Assembly: GCA_013420905.1 (NCBI GenBank)
Contig: JAAXNY010000009.1
Span: forward strand, 1,054,001-1,118,000
Length of the DNA: 64,000 nt
Direction: 5' to 3'
Source: Collybia mongolica
Lineage: Eukaryota; Basidiomycota; Agaricomycetes; Agaricales; Clitocybaceae
In this document: positions 44,001 to 57,976 of the stretch, in pieces
How the letters are laid out: the number at the start of each line of letters is the position of its first letter
Numbering within the stretch: position 1 is the stretch's first letter
The notes under the pieces: model-generated
Told to the model about the DNA's origin: nothing
Seen by the model: the letters and a program-made list of their open reading frames with translations, nothing else
Database searches by the model: none
Program-made: the position numbers and the translations under genes

Positions 44001-47000
44001 TCTCCCCACAATATTCCTCCCTCCACATCTGTATCAGGTTCTGCTCACAAGAAATCATCTGTGTTAAGCTTAGGACTTCCATCCCTCCTCAAATCAAGTT
44101 CACGACGAAGTCTCCATGCAGAATCGAAGGAGGCTGCTCGTGAAATACAGAGAGCTAAAGATGCTGCCAAGGATGCCGAAAAGGAAAAAGGAAGACAGGA
44201 AAAACTGGAAAGGGAAAAGCATAAGAAAGAGGACAAGGACAGAAGTGAGAGTAGGATCTCTGTCCTCATGGGTGGAAGGAAGCGAGGCAAGGTAAGTAAA
44301 ATTATACCTCAGATAAATGTTCTTTATCGGCTAACGCTAGTCAATAGACGTTGTCTTCCACTGACCCTAGGAAGCCGAAATCTCCTGTAAACTTACCACC
44401 TATGCAAATGTCCGCCTTGGAACCAGCGACTGCGCAACGTGTCGCCCGGCTGAAATCTTCCACGGCACCTACCCCGAATACGCAGCCAGGAGTTACAAGG
44501 ACCCCATCTTCCACCTCTCGTCTTACGTCTCAGACTGTCAGCTCCTTGCAGAAGCAATCTGATACCTCCCTTCGCACCCGTAATCAATTACCAACAATCG
44601 CCGGCTCCCCGTCCGTAAGCATTAACGGTACTCATAGCTCTCAGATTACGAAAGAAGGAAAAGAGCCGCCTTCGTCATTGATGAATTCCGTTTCTGGTCA
44701 TCCGAAGGAAACACCTACTAAAATTCCTCGTATATCTAGCCGAACGTCAGCAGCGGCTTCACCATCTACTCTGGCTAACCGCCGCATGAGCGTCAACGTG
44801 CCTGGGGTGACATCATCCTCAACAAACCCTTCTCCTACTGGTCTTTCAACCAATGAATTTGGAATGATGGAAAGCACGGAGGCCACTGGCGTAAAGACAG
44901 TCGGCCCGGTTAGGCACTCATCAATACGTGGCTCTCCTTCAACGTCGACGTCCCGCGTCCCACGCCAGGCATCAGCTACAGCGTCAACGTCGAACAGCAT
45001 TTTACATCGAAAAGGCGGCCGGGATTCCATGTCCTTCGCTGGTCTCCGTAAAGCGTCTACAGGTTCAGTCACATCAATTTCCACGCCTGCAGCTTCCAGT
45101 GAACAACCTCAGTCTACCTCTCATCATCGGTTTTCAGCTCTTTCTCCCTCCAAAGGACTAAAGTTGCTAAGTCCAAAAATCTCCCTTCCCACTACCCGAT
45201 CGTCCAACTCATCTGGCCAAAATATTCATCAAGCAATGGGTTCTCCATCCTCTAGTCGACAGTCGTTGTCCACCCCTTCTCCAGCACCGAGCTCGGTCGA
45301 TGAGGAAGAGCTTCTGGGAGACGAAGAAATGCTCCACTATATCAGGCGGCAGCAAGCAAAGAAGCTGGCCGTTGGTGCTACCCAGGAAGATCTAGACGAG
45401 CTTTTACGATTTCCGGAACCTTTGCCCCCTGGTACTCCAACTTCTCCTTCAGGTTGGTTCATAGTACACCTTCGTCTTCTTTACATTTACCTAACATCAT
45501 CCCTTGCCAGCCGTTCTGAGGAGTTATTCCCAATATCTCTCTGAGTATGAACGCAAGGAAATCTTAGACTACCCATCCGTATATTGCTACGGTGCAAACA
45601 GCAAGAAGAAAATGGCTGTCTTGGACAACTCTACGAACAATCATGGGTATGATGACGAACGGGGTGACTATCTTGTCATCAACAAAGATCACCTCGCATT
45701 CCGTTATGAGGTTGTTGATACTCTTGGCAAAGGCTCCTTCGGACAGGTGCTACATTGTCGTGATTATTGCACTGGAGAGTCAGTGGCGATCAAGATTATT
45801 AGAAATAAGAAACGGTTCCATCATCAGGCTCTAGTGGAAATTAAGATCCTGGATAATCTGCGAAAATGGGTCAGCCATTTCATCTCGCACTCACTATGCC
45901 AATGTTCATTCTCCCACCCACTCTCTAGGACTCGGATGAGAAGCACCATGTTATTAAGATGACAGAACATTTCTATTTTAGGAATCATCTCTGCATTGCG
46001 ATGGAGTTGTTAAGCATCAACCTTTACGAACTCATCAAGGCCAATGGTTTTGTGGGGTTTACAACTGCCCTGATTCGTCGATTCACAAGCCAGATGCTTT
46101 TATCACTATCGTTGATGCGCCATCATCGCATTGTGCATTGTGATCTGAAACCGGAGGCGAGCAAACCCCCATGTTTTCACGCCAAAAAGTTAACCCCTCA
46201 TTAGAATGTTTTACTTCGCCATCCTGCGAAGAGCGCTATCAAGGTTATTGATTTCGGGAGCAGTTGTTTCGAGCACGAAAAAAGTACGACCTTGGCTGCT
46301 TCAAGTAACAATAACCTAACGCTGTGAACTCCAGTTTATACCTATATCCAAAGTCGATTCTATCGTTCGCCAGAAGTTATTCTGGGTATGAACTACCATA
46401 TGGCCATTGATATGTGGAGCTTGGGTTGTATCTTAGCTGAGTTGTATACCGGTTTCCCTATCTTCCCTGGAGAAAACGAACAAGAGCAGTTGTCTTGCAT
46501 CATGGAAGTCCTTGGAATTCCAGAGAAGGAATTCGTCAACCGGAGCTCCCGCAAGAAATTATTTTTTGGTGTGTTGGCTGATGTGTTTATAATGACGCTT
46601 AACTAACATCATATAGATCCCAATGGTGCACCTCGTGCCGTCATCAATTCAAAGGGTCGGCGGCGTAGACCCGGGACAAAGACCCTCGCTCAGGTTCTCC
46701 GTTGTAACGATGAAGAGTTCGTAGATTTTATCTCAAAGTGTCTCGTGTGGGATCCCGAAAGACGTATCAAGCCTCAGGCAGCTATGCGGCATCCATTTAT
46801 CACTGCTGGCCGACGGCCTAAACCCCTGCCATCGACGACCAAATCAACCTTATCCTCGTCTAGCTTGAGCAATGGTAGAAACAAAACGCTCAACGAGACC
46901 CCAAAGAAGTCACTGATCAGCGCACCAACTCCTCTTACCGCCCGTTCCTCACGAACGACCGCCGCTGGTGGCCCTACGACACCAAGTAATTCGTCCCACG

Positions 47001-47104
47001 CTCCAACCCTTGGCTCTTCTTCTAGATCATACAGGGCATCACAATCCCAAGGTTTATCTTCCTATCACTCGAGCCGCACACTCAGCGGATTTGTCGTTAA
47101 GTGA
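41048..47104 (+). CDS. DYRK-family protein kinase, class II (Pom1-like)
   Basis: Dual-specificity tyrosine-regulated kinase related to fission yeast Pom1, a cell-polarity and size regulator. [20 protein letters not shown] opens a very long Ser/Thr/Pro-rich disordered N-terminus. It is followed by a DYRK homology box ([30 protein letters not shown]) and the kinase domain. The kinase shows [49 protein letters not shown], the activation loop [17 protein letters not shown] with the autophosphorylated YxQ-type Tyr, DMWSLGC and [17 protein letters not shown]. After the kinase is a Ser-rich tail ending TLSGFVVK. One intron (46157-46204), splitting KPE from NVLL, has a GC donor. All kinase essentials are intact. 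Confidence 0.92.
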
Positions 47105-47609
47105 CAACCTTGTCTGCTCAAACAGGCCCTAATACCTCCCTTAGTCAACTGCAACTAAATAAACAATCTCTTTGAACTTATCTTATCATTCTTGTCACTG
47201 CTGTCCGTCGGAACTCATTACGCCTTAGATCAAGTCCTAACTACATGCAAGCCCAAGTCGGCCTTCATACCCTTGGTCCGCTGTATGCCCATTCCACCTC
47301 CGCTTCACAATGTTGTTTTTTTCGCACTTTCTCGCATTTTCTTTTTAGCATATTCCCTTGCAATTCTCAATATATATAATCTGCATCTCTCTAGTCACGA
47401 AAAGAGTTCGTTGGAAAGGAATAAAACAGCTACATTCAGAAAAAAGACTAAATGACCTAAAACCGAAGACCAAGCACAGGCTCGCTCTGGTGAACCACTT
47501 GGTACTGAGGTCGTACGATCACGCGTTACCGAGCAATTTTCGTGTTGTTTCTTATTAAAGGTAGGGTCTACTGTTCTAGCTGTTGAATCTAAACACGTTA
47601 TGTCAGGGA
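47105..47609. other. Convergent intergenic spacer
   Basis: Lies between the stop codons of the DYRK gene and the PDK-type gene. T-rich and presumably contains both 3' UTRs. No gene recognised. Confidence 0.5.
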
Positions 47610-49198
47610 CTAAATCGTGGAATCTCCAGCCCCATCCAAACATTTGAGTTTGAGAAAAACATCGGTACCTGTATTCAATCATGAGTCAATTCATCTTGTA
47701 CTTTAATGTTGGACCTACCCCATCCCTCAAGAGACATTAAATCAAGTGATCCTCCAAAATACCTACTGAGATGAGACACGAACTATGAACTGAAATTGAA
47801 AACATACGTTGCATACAATTTGGCCATCGGTAAACCATAACCAAGACCAGCAATGGTTCCGAGACCGGTTTGCAAACCCTTCCCCGTGATTTCACCAAAC
47901 AAGTTTGCCTCTCCAGACCCTCCACTCCCAATAGCCGCACTTCCACCAACATGTTGTGCAGCATATGGACCACCTCCATCTTCTTCATCAAAGTCTGTTG
48001 CATTCGTATCCCTCCCAGCGGTCGTGAACGCATAGGAGAAGATCCGAGCCATATTTGTTGGGGATACCCCTCCACCCTGGTCCCGGATTCGAAGGGAGAA
48101 GTATGCTGCTTGTGAGTCCAAGCCGCGAACGCTGGACGGCGGTGAAAGTGTAATGATGACCGGCGGGAGAGTGCGTATCGATGATTGCCCTTTGTGTTTG
48201 ATATGATGCTCGACTGTGGCCCGAAATGCGTTCTTGAGAAGTTCTGTCAAGATATATTCGAAGTGTACAGGGACATAACTTTCCACAAGGTTGGCTGGTT
48301 ATTACAACGGAGGGGTAGCGAAACACTAGACGTACGCAAAGGTAGTATCAGAATAACCGTCAATGATTATTTCGGGGCTCGCGCCTAGAGTTGCTTCACA
48401 AAGTTCAGACACAAACGAGCCGCACATGTGTATCATTGCTCTAGGCGAGCATCGCATGTCAACAACCCCTACATGTGAGGTAGCGACATCCGGATTTTTT
48501 AATGCCTGAGACAGGGCGATGTGTTGCTCAGCGATCAGGCGCACAGAAATACGACTCCGGATGGCTCCATCCAAGAAACGGCTGATCTGAGTGGGTGGCA
48601 TATATCTCGAGCATTCCTGGAAGCTTTTGGGGTTTCATATCAAAGGCCGAGTCGATGGGCAAGGTGAAGAATAGCTTTGTACTCACCCCTTGGCCATAGT
48701 CGGGATGTCATTTGCGTGGCTCTGGACTAGGTCCTCCAAGAGCGCAGCGAATTTCTCATTCTCCGCGAGGCTGGTCACTTCTGGGTATGTGGCGAGCCAA
48801 CGAAAGCTCTCTCTGTGGGTATTGAGGATATTGGCGACATACGGGTTGGTACCCACTATGAAAGGTAATGCCTCAATAGAGCGTATGCGCATGGCGAGTC
48901 TGCGAGGGATCTCTGAGAGTGCATAGTTCACCGAAGCGAGGACAGAATCAGGGGTAAGAGGACGACCAAAGGATAGTAGCGTTGCGAGGTTCAGTTGGCG
49001 AGGTGGAGCGATGGAGGCATATTTAGACAAAAATTCAGAGACTTCAGGAGGCGGGGCTTGAGGTGCACGACGAAAATAGTGTCGTCGTCGGGACCAAGTC
49101 GCTGTTGGCGTTGTTCTTGAGATTGCCGTCTTGGTCACCCACGACAGGCTGCAGGTGGAAAATATTTGGTGGGGACGGTTGAACCAGGAGGTATGCAT
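47610..49198 (-). CDS. Mitochondrial pyruvate/branched-chain dehydrogenase kinase
   Basis: Phosphorylates and switches off the E1 subunit of pyruvate or branched-chain 2-oxoacid dehydrogenase in the mitochondrial matrix. The start at 49198 gives an Arg/Ser/Thr-rich presequence (TPTATWSRRRHYFRRAP). An N-terminal helical domain follows (LNLATLLSFGRPLTPDSVLA, RRLAMRIRSIEALPFIVG). The GHKL ATPase domain has the N-box HFEYILTELLKNAFRATVEHH, the G1 box RDQGGGVS, FSYAFTTAG and GLGYGLPMAKLYA. The C-terminus, spliced over two short introns, is YFGGSLDLMSLEGWG then TDVFLKLKCLDG. Fungi have two or three such paralogues (PKP1, PKP2, BCKDK-like), and I cannot assign which. It lies tandem and downstream of RPT1, 138 bp after the RPT1 stop. 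Confidence 0.9.
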
Positions 49199-49336
49199 TG
49201 GTCGCTTACCACGTTTCGCGAGATTAAAATTAAGTTCATCATAAGCTCCGAGAGAATTAGCTTTCGGACGGATCCAACATTATGAATTTAACCAATGATT
49301 ACAACAGAGAAATATGAACGTAGGTACAGAGTCTGA

Positions 49337-51284
<1,948 letters not shown>

Positions 51285-51434
51285 GATAGATGTAGTTGAA
51301 AAGTAAAGCGTGCCAGTGGGCTGCCAGTCCATCCATTACGCGTCTCTCACGTGATGAGTTCGGTATTTGCCGCAGGCCCTCCCTGAGCAACTCGAAACTA
51401 CGGCTGAGTTATCAATTCCAGATTCACTTTGCCA
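51285..51434. promoter_or_regulatory. Bidirectional promoter between RPT1 and VMA1
   Basis: 150 bp separate the ATG codons of two essential ATPase genes on opposite strands. Both core promoters must overlap here. A CACGTGATG word lies near 51349; no TATA box is evident. Confidence 0.6.
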
Positions 51435-53809
51435 ATGGCTGGAGCCCTTCAAAACGCCAGGAGAGATCTCCCAAAGGTCAGAGATGAGGACCGCGAAAGC
51501 AGATTTGGCCAAGTATTTGGCGTCTCTGGGCCCGTCGTAATCGCAGAGAATATGATTGGTGCTGCTATGTATGAGCTTGTCCGCGTTGGACACGATGAGC
51601 TCGTAGGAGGTATGTTATCTAGAGACCATCTACTACTTGCTCCACTGAAAGGGTATTTAGAGGTCATCAGGATTGAGGCAGACAAGGCCACAATTCAGGT
51701 CTACGAGGAGACATCTGGCGTTACCGTCGGCGACCCTGTCCTCCGAACGGGAAAGCCCCTCAGCGTTGAGTTAGGTCCTGGTATGTCTATTCAACCCAGT
51801 ATTTACTAGATTGGGTTAACGTGTTCTTTAAGGTCTTATGGGCAACATCGTGGATGGCATCCAAAGGCCTCTTCGTGTACGTTCTAAATCGCACATCAAC
51901 CGACTACTTATCAAACGTCTTTTAGTCCATCCAAGAACTTTCGAAATCAATATACATTCCTCGTGGAATCAATACCGATGCCCTAGACCGATCACTGCAT
52001 TGGGACTTTAAACCATCAACATTCAAAGTTCGTTCCTTAGCCCTTACTTGTGCCTCTGAGCTCAGCCACAGCAGGTTGGAGACCACATATCCGGTGGAGA
52101 CATCTTTGGCGGTGTATACGAGAACTCGCTAGTCGATAACCATAAGATTATGCTGTCGCCCCGAGCACTAGGTACCATCACCCACATCGCCGAGAAAGGA
52201 AATTATGCTGTCGATGTAAGCCTGCTCTGCCATTTTAATGATTTCTCGTTAATAGTATATATCTTTACTAGGACATCGTGCTCGAGACTGAGTTTGAAGG
52301 CAAGACAGCAAAGCATACCATGATGCAGTTATGGCCTGTCCGTGCTCCTAGGCCTGTAACAGAGAAGCAAACTGCAGACTTCCCACTATTAACTGGTCAG
52401 CGGATTTTAGATGCTTTATTCCCGTAGGTCTTGTTGTCTTCATCCGTGCACTTATTGAACACACCTTTCTTATTTGGAAGGTGTGTTCAGGGTGGTACAA
52501 CAGCCATTCCTGGCGCTTTCGGCTGTGGGAAAACTGTCATTTCACAAGCTCTGTCCAAGTTCTCAAACAGCGATATCATTGTGTATGTCGGTTGCGGCGA
52601 ACGAGGAAATGAGGTATGTCATCAAAAAATGACCCAAAGACCATATACTCAGCCATGCAACAGATGGCAGAAGTCTTGATGGAGGTATATAAAGCTAGAA
52701 ACCCCACCGAGCGCCAATTACTTAACTCATTGCATAGTTCCCTGAGCTTACCATGGATATCGGCAATCGTCAAGAACCTATTATGAAACGTACCACGCTC
52801 GTTGCGAATACGTCGAACATGCCTGTCGCCGCTCGTGAAGCCTCTATCTACACCGGCATTACACTTTCAGAGTATTTCCGTGACCAAGGTTCTAATGTGG
52901 CCATGATGGCAGATTCCACATCTCGCTGGGCTGAAGCACTACGTGAAATCTCTGGTCGTTTGGCAGAAATGCCCGCTGACTCTGGTTACCCTGCGTATCT
53001 TGGAACGAAGTTAGCAAGTTTCTACGAGCGCGCAGGTAAGGTAGTGTGTATCGGAAACCCCTCGAGACAGGGAACCGTCTCTATTGTCGGAGCGTAAGTC
53101 TTTCTGCATGCCTACATTTGGCATATCATTGAGGTATTATAATAGCGTATCGCCTCCTGGAGGAGACTTCTCTGACCCTGTCACCTCGGCCACCCTCGGT
53201 ATTGTGCAGGTCTTCTGGGGCTTAGACAAAAAGCTTGCACAACGCAAACATTTCCCCTCCGTCAACTGGTCTCTATCATACTCCAAATACACTAAAGTGC
53301 TTGAGCCGTATTACGAGACGACAGAGCCAGGGTTTGTCGAGCTACGAATGAAGACGAAGGAAATTTTACAGAAGGAAGAAGATCTTGCAGAGATTGTGCA
53401 ATTAGTTGGCAAGAGTGCGCTCGGAGAAAATGACAAGATAACACTGGAGGTCGCAAGAATGCTCAAGGACGATTTTTTACAACAAAATGGCATGAGCGAG
53501 TACGACCGCTACTGTCCCTTCTACAAGACAAGCGCGATGTTGAGGAATTTTATCGGCTTCCACGACGCAGCAATCAAGGCAGTATCCCAGGGCGATTTAA
53601 CATTCGCAAGGATCAAAGATTCGGCTGGAGATCTGATGTTTAAATTGTCCCAGATGAAGTTTGAGGTATAGTATATCGTTTCCTTAGAACTCCTTTACAC
53701 GAAACTGATTCGCCATTAGTCCCCATCACAAGGACAGGAACACATCAAGCAGAAGTTGGATGCACTATACGCTGAAATCCAGGACAAGTTCCGACAGATG
53801 GCAGAATAA
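51435..53809 (+). CDS. VMA1: Vacuolar H+-ATPase catalytic subunit A, no intein
   Basis: Catalytic subunit of the V1 sector that hydrolyses ATP to acidify the vacuole. The start [20 protein letters not shown] at 51435 follows an in-frame upstream codon that is not ATG. Motifs: [36 protein letters not shown], the non-homologous-region part [12 protein letters not shown]-loop [64 protein letters not shown], and the C-terminus [10 protein letters not shown]. About nine short introns join in frame. The P-loop site where yeast carries the VDE intein is uninterrupted. The gene looks complete and intact. Confidence 0.95.
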
Positions 53810-54648
53810 ACTTACTCTTTCATACCTCCTCTTAGTCATCTCGCTGGCCGGACACTAGTTATCTTCTATTGTGCTAGATGGGATTGTAATTTTCACTGAT
53901 AATAAATATGCGCGACGTGTCAGTTGACCAGCATGACGATGAATACGAAACGAAAACAAGGAGCCTCCCAATTCCCATTTTCTATGAATTGTACACTTGA
54001 ATTTGAAGACCTTGTCTCGGTGCTCCTGCGCAATAATTTGTCCTAGGCGGCGTTGCGGCTGCCGATCTAGTGTTGCCTGACCCAAAGCAGGCAACCTGTA
54101 ACTTGTCAGGAATTTACAATATCCTATCCAGGAGCTCGAGCCGCTATACTCGTACTACCAGACAATCAATCAGACGCTCCTGTCCATTCGAAACTCATGG
54201 ACACCCTTTTACCCTATTACATGTACTCACTCAAGGCTTATGAAGGCGGTTGACTATGTCGACGATTTAGCGGCTCCTCCAAAGATCTCATCCGTACAGC
54301 ATATATCATTTCATGCACTCATAGACTCATGTTGACGCCTTTTAATTATAAAAATAAACCATTTCTTTCGCAATGCCCCAATGATGCATTGCGGCAGCCC
54401 GCCCACATCGTCCTTATAGCACCCTAACTAGGGATCCGTGGATCTTTTTAACTCTGTGCATGCTTACGACCTCACAGATTCATTCGAGCTATGAATTGAG
54501 CTCGGGTCATCACACAAGCACGACGATCCACGACAAAAAAAAATAGTAAGGATCTCGATTCTTCCATGTCATTTTGTTATACAACCTCCCCCCACCGACC
54601 ACGAACCTTGAACACTTGCCGATAGCAACACTTTTGCTACCACATTTA
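53810..54648. other. Intergenic region downstream of VMA1
   Basis: No coding potential recognised. Contains a small hairpin near 54369-54393 (cgcaatgc ... gcattgcg). Confidence 0.5.
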
Positions 54649-55200
54649 TGCTTCCCGACTCTCTAGGCGCTCGCCCTCTTCGTATCAGGGTATCGCAAGG
54701 AATCTATCCTCCTAGGTCCGTCATTAAATTTTATAGTGAAATCGTCCGTCACCAGGTATATGCTTCAAATGGCGAGTTGTATCCGGCACTCTTTATTTAA
54801 CCAACTTTTCCCATATTCATAGGTATCGTACATGGAATCAATCGTCCCCTCCCCGCATTTTCTTTATTCAGGAGCTTTATATGGTGCCTTTGGCCTTTTC
54901 CACGTTTAACAGAGTAATTGCAATCGTTTTTACACAACTAAGCTGTAACTAGTTGCTAGACATTGGCTATATGGTGAACAGGTCTCACAGACGCGTTGAA
55001 CCTACCCTACATTCGAGGGGAAGGTCGCAAGCTGAGGGTTCATTCACAGATGCCTCGGCTGTGACTGTTTTCGCCCCCACAAACCATGCATTCGATGTAG
55101 AGGCATTTGACATTTTTGTTCTCTCCATTTTATAGCCGCATTTTAAAGATCGTTGAGTACCGCGTCGTTCCTGACTTGGTGTTGCATACCAGTGAATAAT
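54649..55200 (+). pseudogene. Fasciclin (FAS1) domain gene relic
   Basis: A 50-codon frame at 54649 reads LGARPLRIRVSQGIYPPR and HQVYASNGELYPALF. This resembles the end of a FAS1 domain (the ASNG-containing H2 box region). Further along, GLTDALNLPYIRGEG (about 54985), then SAVTVFAPTNHAFDVEAF, and after another break ILKIVEYRVVPDLVLHTSE resemble the start and middle of a second FAS1 domain (compare the family's TVFAPTNDAF and KYHVVPD). The pieces lie in different frames with stops and no consistent splicing. It therefore looks like a broken secreted or cell-surface two-FAS1 protein; the signal peptide and C-terminus are not seen. Confidence 0.5.
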
Positions 55201-55655
55201 ATAAAGACATCTGCTTACTTTATGTGTTCTCATCTTATGACAGGCCATCGTTTTAACAAGACTTCAGAATCACGACCCTTGAGCAAGGCTAGTGATCAAG
55301 GCCAATTTTACCTCCCCCAGATGGAGCTTCTCTGCGAGCAGCACACAAGTCAGGTTCCAAAGCAAACATTTCCAGGGACTTATCAATATGGGTACTAAAG
55401 CATACGAATCTTTGCCCGCCGACCACCAACAATATGTCGCGTATTACCTGGAACTGTATGACTTTTGACCACAGGTAGTCCTGGCCGACCTGTAGAGTAT
55501 CCTATCAACAAAGGTCTCCATGATTTCCCCAGTCGTATGAGTGATTATTATTGCGACTCCTCACCACAGAAGTGTTATGCCATGACGCTTTTGTTTATGG
55601 TAATCCCACTCCGCTGCACCGCACCAGATTTGTTCCAGTGGTTACTTTTACACCA
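55201..55655. other. Spacer between the FAS1 relic and the MOD5 3' end
   Basis: Contains short plus-strand frames without recognisable domains, possibly the decayed tail of the FAS1 gene. Confidence 0.4.
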
Positions 55656-57571
55656 TCATGTAGACATGCCCCTCGAACGGGTTGCATCGACACCTGATTT
55701 ATTCGTCGTTCTGTCGTTTCGTTCATCCCACAGATCATTTACAGAACATTGCCTATCTGCCTTCGCTGCAAGGCGCTTATGCATACGTGTTTTCTGATGC
55801 GCATTCCATTCCCGACCCTCCTCGATCATAAGCGGTCGATTGGCCTGCAGGGTACAAACTGGGCAGATTAGCTTCTGCCTGGCATTTAAGACTGAGGCAG
55901 GACTTGACATGTAAGAAGGGTCAGTGTTAATCAAGGCAGAACCAATATGCACGAACTCGCTTGGCTTCCGTTCTATCGTTAGCATCTTTCGTGCATTTTC
56001 CGACAAGGATACTGGATCAGGAAGTGCCCCATGAGACAAGAAGTCTAGGGTGGCAATGGTTTAGGTGATGTTTTATGACAGGCGATAACAACCAACCTTC
56101 CATGATTTGAAATGCACGATTTTGAACCTGATCAGTCCAGTGGTCGCCCATCTCTTAGGGCGAAGGTTTCGTCAAAAACTCGCAAATATATTTGAGTGAT
56201 GTACCTGTTGCATCTAAAAGGTAAGTTGGCAAGACCAACTCTGCCTCATTGGCTGAATATATTGCCGGTAACAACTTGTTACGTATCCATGATATTTGTC
56301 GCTTGGCATACTGCCTCGTTGATAGCTTCATTTGATCCACAGCATCCCGGAATGCCTTATCTGATGGATCTGAAGAGGAAAGGTAGTGATGAAACTCTTT
56401 ATATCCTAAGAGAAACTCTGTCAAATTCTAGGTGCGTATTATGGATTGAAGCTCTTACCGATAGATTGAAATATTCCTAAGGTAAAGTCAGTGTTGATTT
56501 CAGAGTCGATGTTAGAGTTCCCGGGAATGGGGGCCTTGGCGATTTCACGCAAGCTTCGTATTTCATCTAATAGCCCATCCTGGGTCGTAATGGTGAGAAA
56601 TTTAGTGTGACGGGGCCGCGAGCTCGAAATATCATACCTTTAACATTTTGTCAACGCGTTCATCGAGTCGAGTTTCTAACAAAGAGGACTCTGCGTATAA
56701 CCAAAAACAAAGTGTACGGAATCTTGACCAGACATTCTCGGAATCAGTAGACACATCGGACACAATGAAGAGAAAGAAAAAACCTTGGAGAATCTGTGGA
56801 CGTGTTACATTGCTCTGCAATTATCTCGCTTGTGCGACGCCCGGACTCTTTGATGATGCGTAAGCTTCGGAGAACTTTGCGCGTGTCCCTCCAGTGCCAT
56901 CTGGTTGCTACAAAAGGGTCAAGTGTTTTCAAAAGAGTGTGAAGATTGAATGCGCTGTCGGGATCAACGGTTGCGGAAGGGGGATGCTTCGGGAGATCAT
57001 TGAACAGGACGGATAGTTGGGGAGGAAGCGACGCAATCGCGTTTACTAGATCAGGAGACATTGTAGGTGGGCCACAATCTTTTGAGACAATCAACCCGGT
57101 CTCTACAGGCGTCAGGCGATTTGGAAACATCAGATGCTGTATCCAATATGATGTTCCGCCAACCACAATTGGAATTTCCTTTCTATTATGGGTTTCTTCG
57201 ATCTACGGGGGACTAGAGTTCATCAAGCGAGTCATAGCGAGTCGACAAACACAAAGACTAACCACCTGGAGGGCGTCTTGTACCCATTGTCCCACAACAT
57301 ATTGTTCCCCTGGAGCTTTAAACCCCATTAAATGGTGCTCGATTCCCCGCCTCTCTGAATCCGGGACCTTGTTGGTGATAACATCCAACCCATTGTAAAC
57401 TTGCATAGAGTCGGCATTTATAATTCGAGCACCTTTCCACCCATCATTGCGAGCACTATGAGCCAAATGTAGAGCGAGATCGATCGCAAGGCTTGATTTT
57501 CCAACTCCAGTAGTACCACATATTGTAATCAAAGGCCGTATGTTCATGATAGATAGAAACGACGTGTGCAT
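55656..57571 (-). CDS. MOD5: tRNA dimethylallyltransferase (isopentenyl A37)
   Basis: Adds an isopentenyl group to A37 of tRNAs reading UNN codons; eukaryotic forms act in cytosol, nucleus and mitochondria. The start is at 57571 (MHTSFLSIMNIRPLITICG), with an alternative ATG at 57547. The P-loop is GTTGVGKSSLAIDLA, then IINADSMQVYNGLDVITNK and GIEHHLMGF. After introns: VVGGTSYWIQHLMFPNRL, DPFVATRWHWRDTRKVLRSL, CFWLYAESSLLETRLDERVD, GYKEFHHYL, TRQYAKRQISWIRNKLLP and YLLDATEMGDHW. The C-terminus has a matrin-type C2H2 zinc finger (LICPVCTLQ, WNAHQKTRMHKR) as in eukaryotic family members. Two start codons could give mitochondrial and cytosolic forms. All junctions examined keep frame. A MITE lies 28 bp upstream of the start. 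Confidence 0.93.
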
Positions 57572-57599
57572 ACGAACACGTGACTTAGAGCAGTCTGTA

Positions 57600-57781
57600 A
57601 GATAAGGCTCATGGAAAACGCGCTATAGTCACGTGGCATTGCTTCGCTGTAACGCGTCGTTTCAGGCCCCCGGAAGCTCCTGGGTATGTTCGAATTTTTT
57701 TTTGCGGATTTGAGACCCCCAAAATTACGAACTTTTCGGCCCAGAATTTGGGTATAGCGGGTTTTCCATGAGTCCTTATCT
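57600..57781. mobile_element. 182-bp MITE in the MOD5 promoter
   Basis: Bounded by inverted repeats of about 28 bp (AGATAAGGCTCATGGAAAAC on the left; the right arm in reverse complement differs by one inserted A and one base change) and flanked by TA at 57598-57599 and 57782-57783. The outermost AGATA matches the terminus of the large DDE transposon at 33672. The interior is non-coding with a T9 run. It lies between MOD5 and the GMC gene's 3' side, only 28 bp from the MOD5 ATG. Confidence 0.75.
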
Positions 57782-57976
57782 TACATGTTAAATAAGTAAT
57801 AAAGGGAGTGTCAGTCAATCATTGTTTTTACTCATCCGTATTTTTTTTTCTTTCAATATTGCACAAGACGTTTAAGGTTACAGAACACAAAAGAACAAAA
57901 GACTCGTTATCGAGCATTGTTTCATTGGAGGGATAGGTTTCCTAGGAAGTAACATTCAGAAGATGAATTAGAAATA

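Noticed and set aside
52480..52620. Possible intein at the VMA1 P-loop
   Set aside because: [21 protein letters not shown] continues directly to [10 protein letters not shown]; nothing is inserted.
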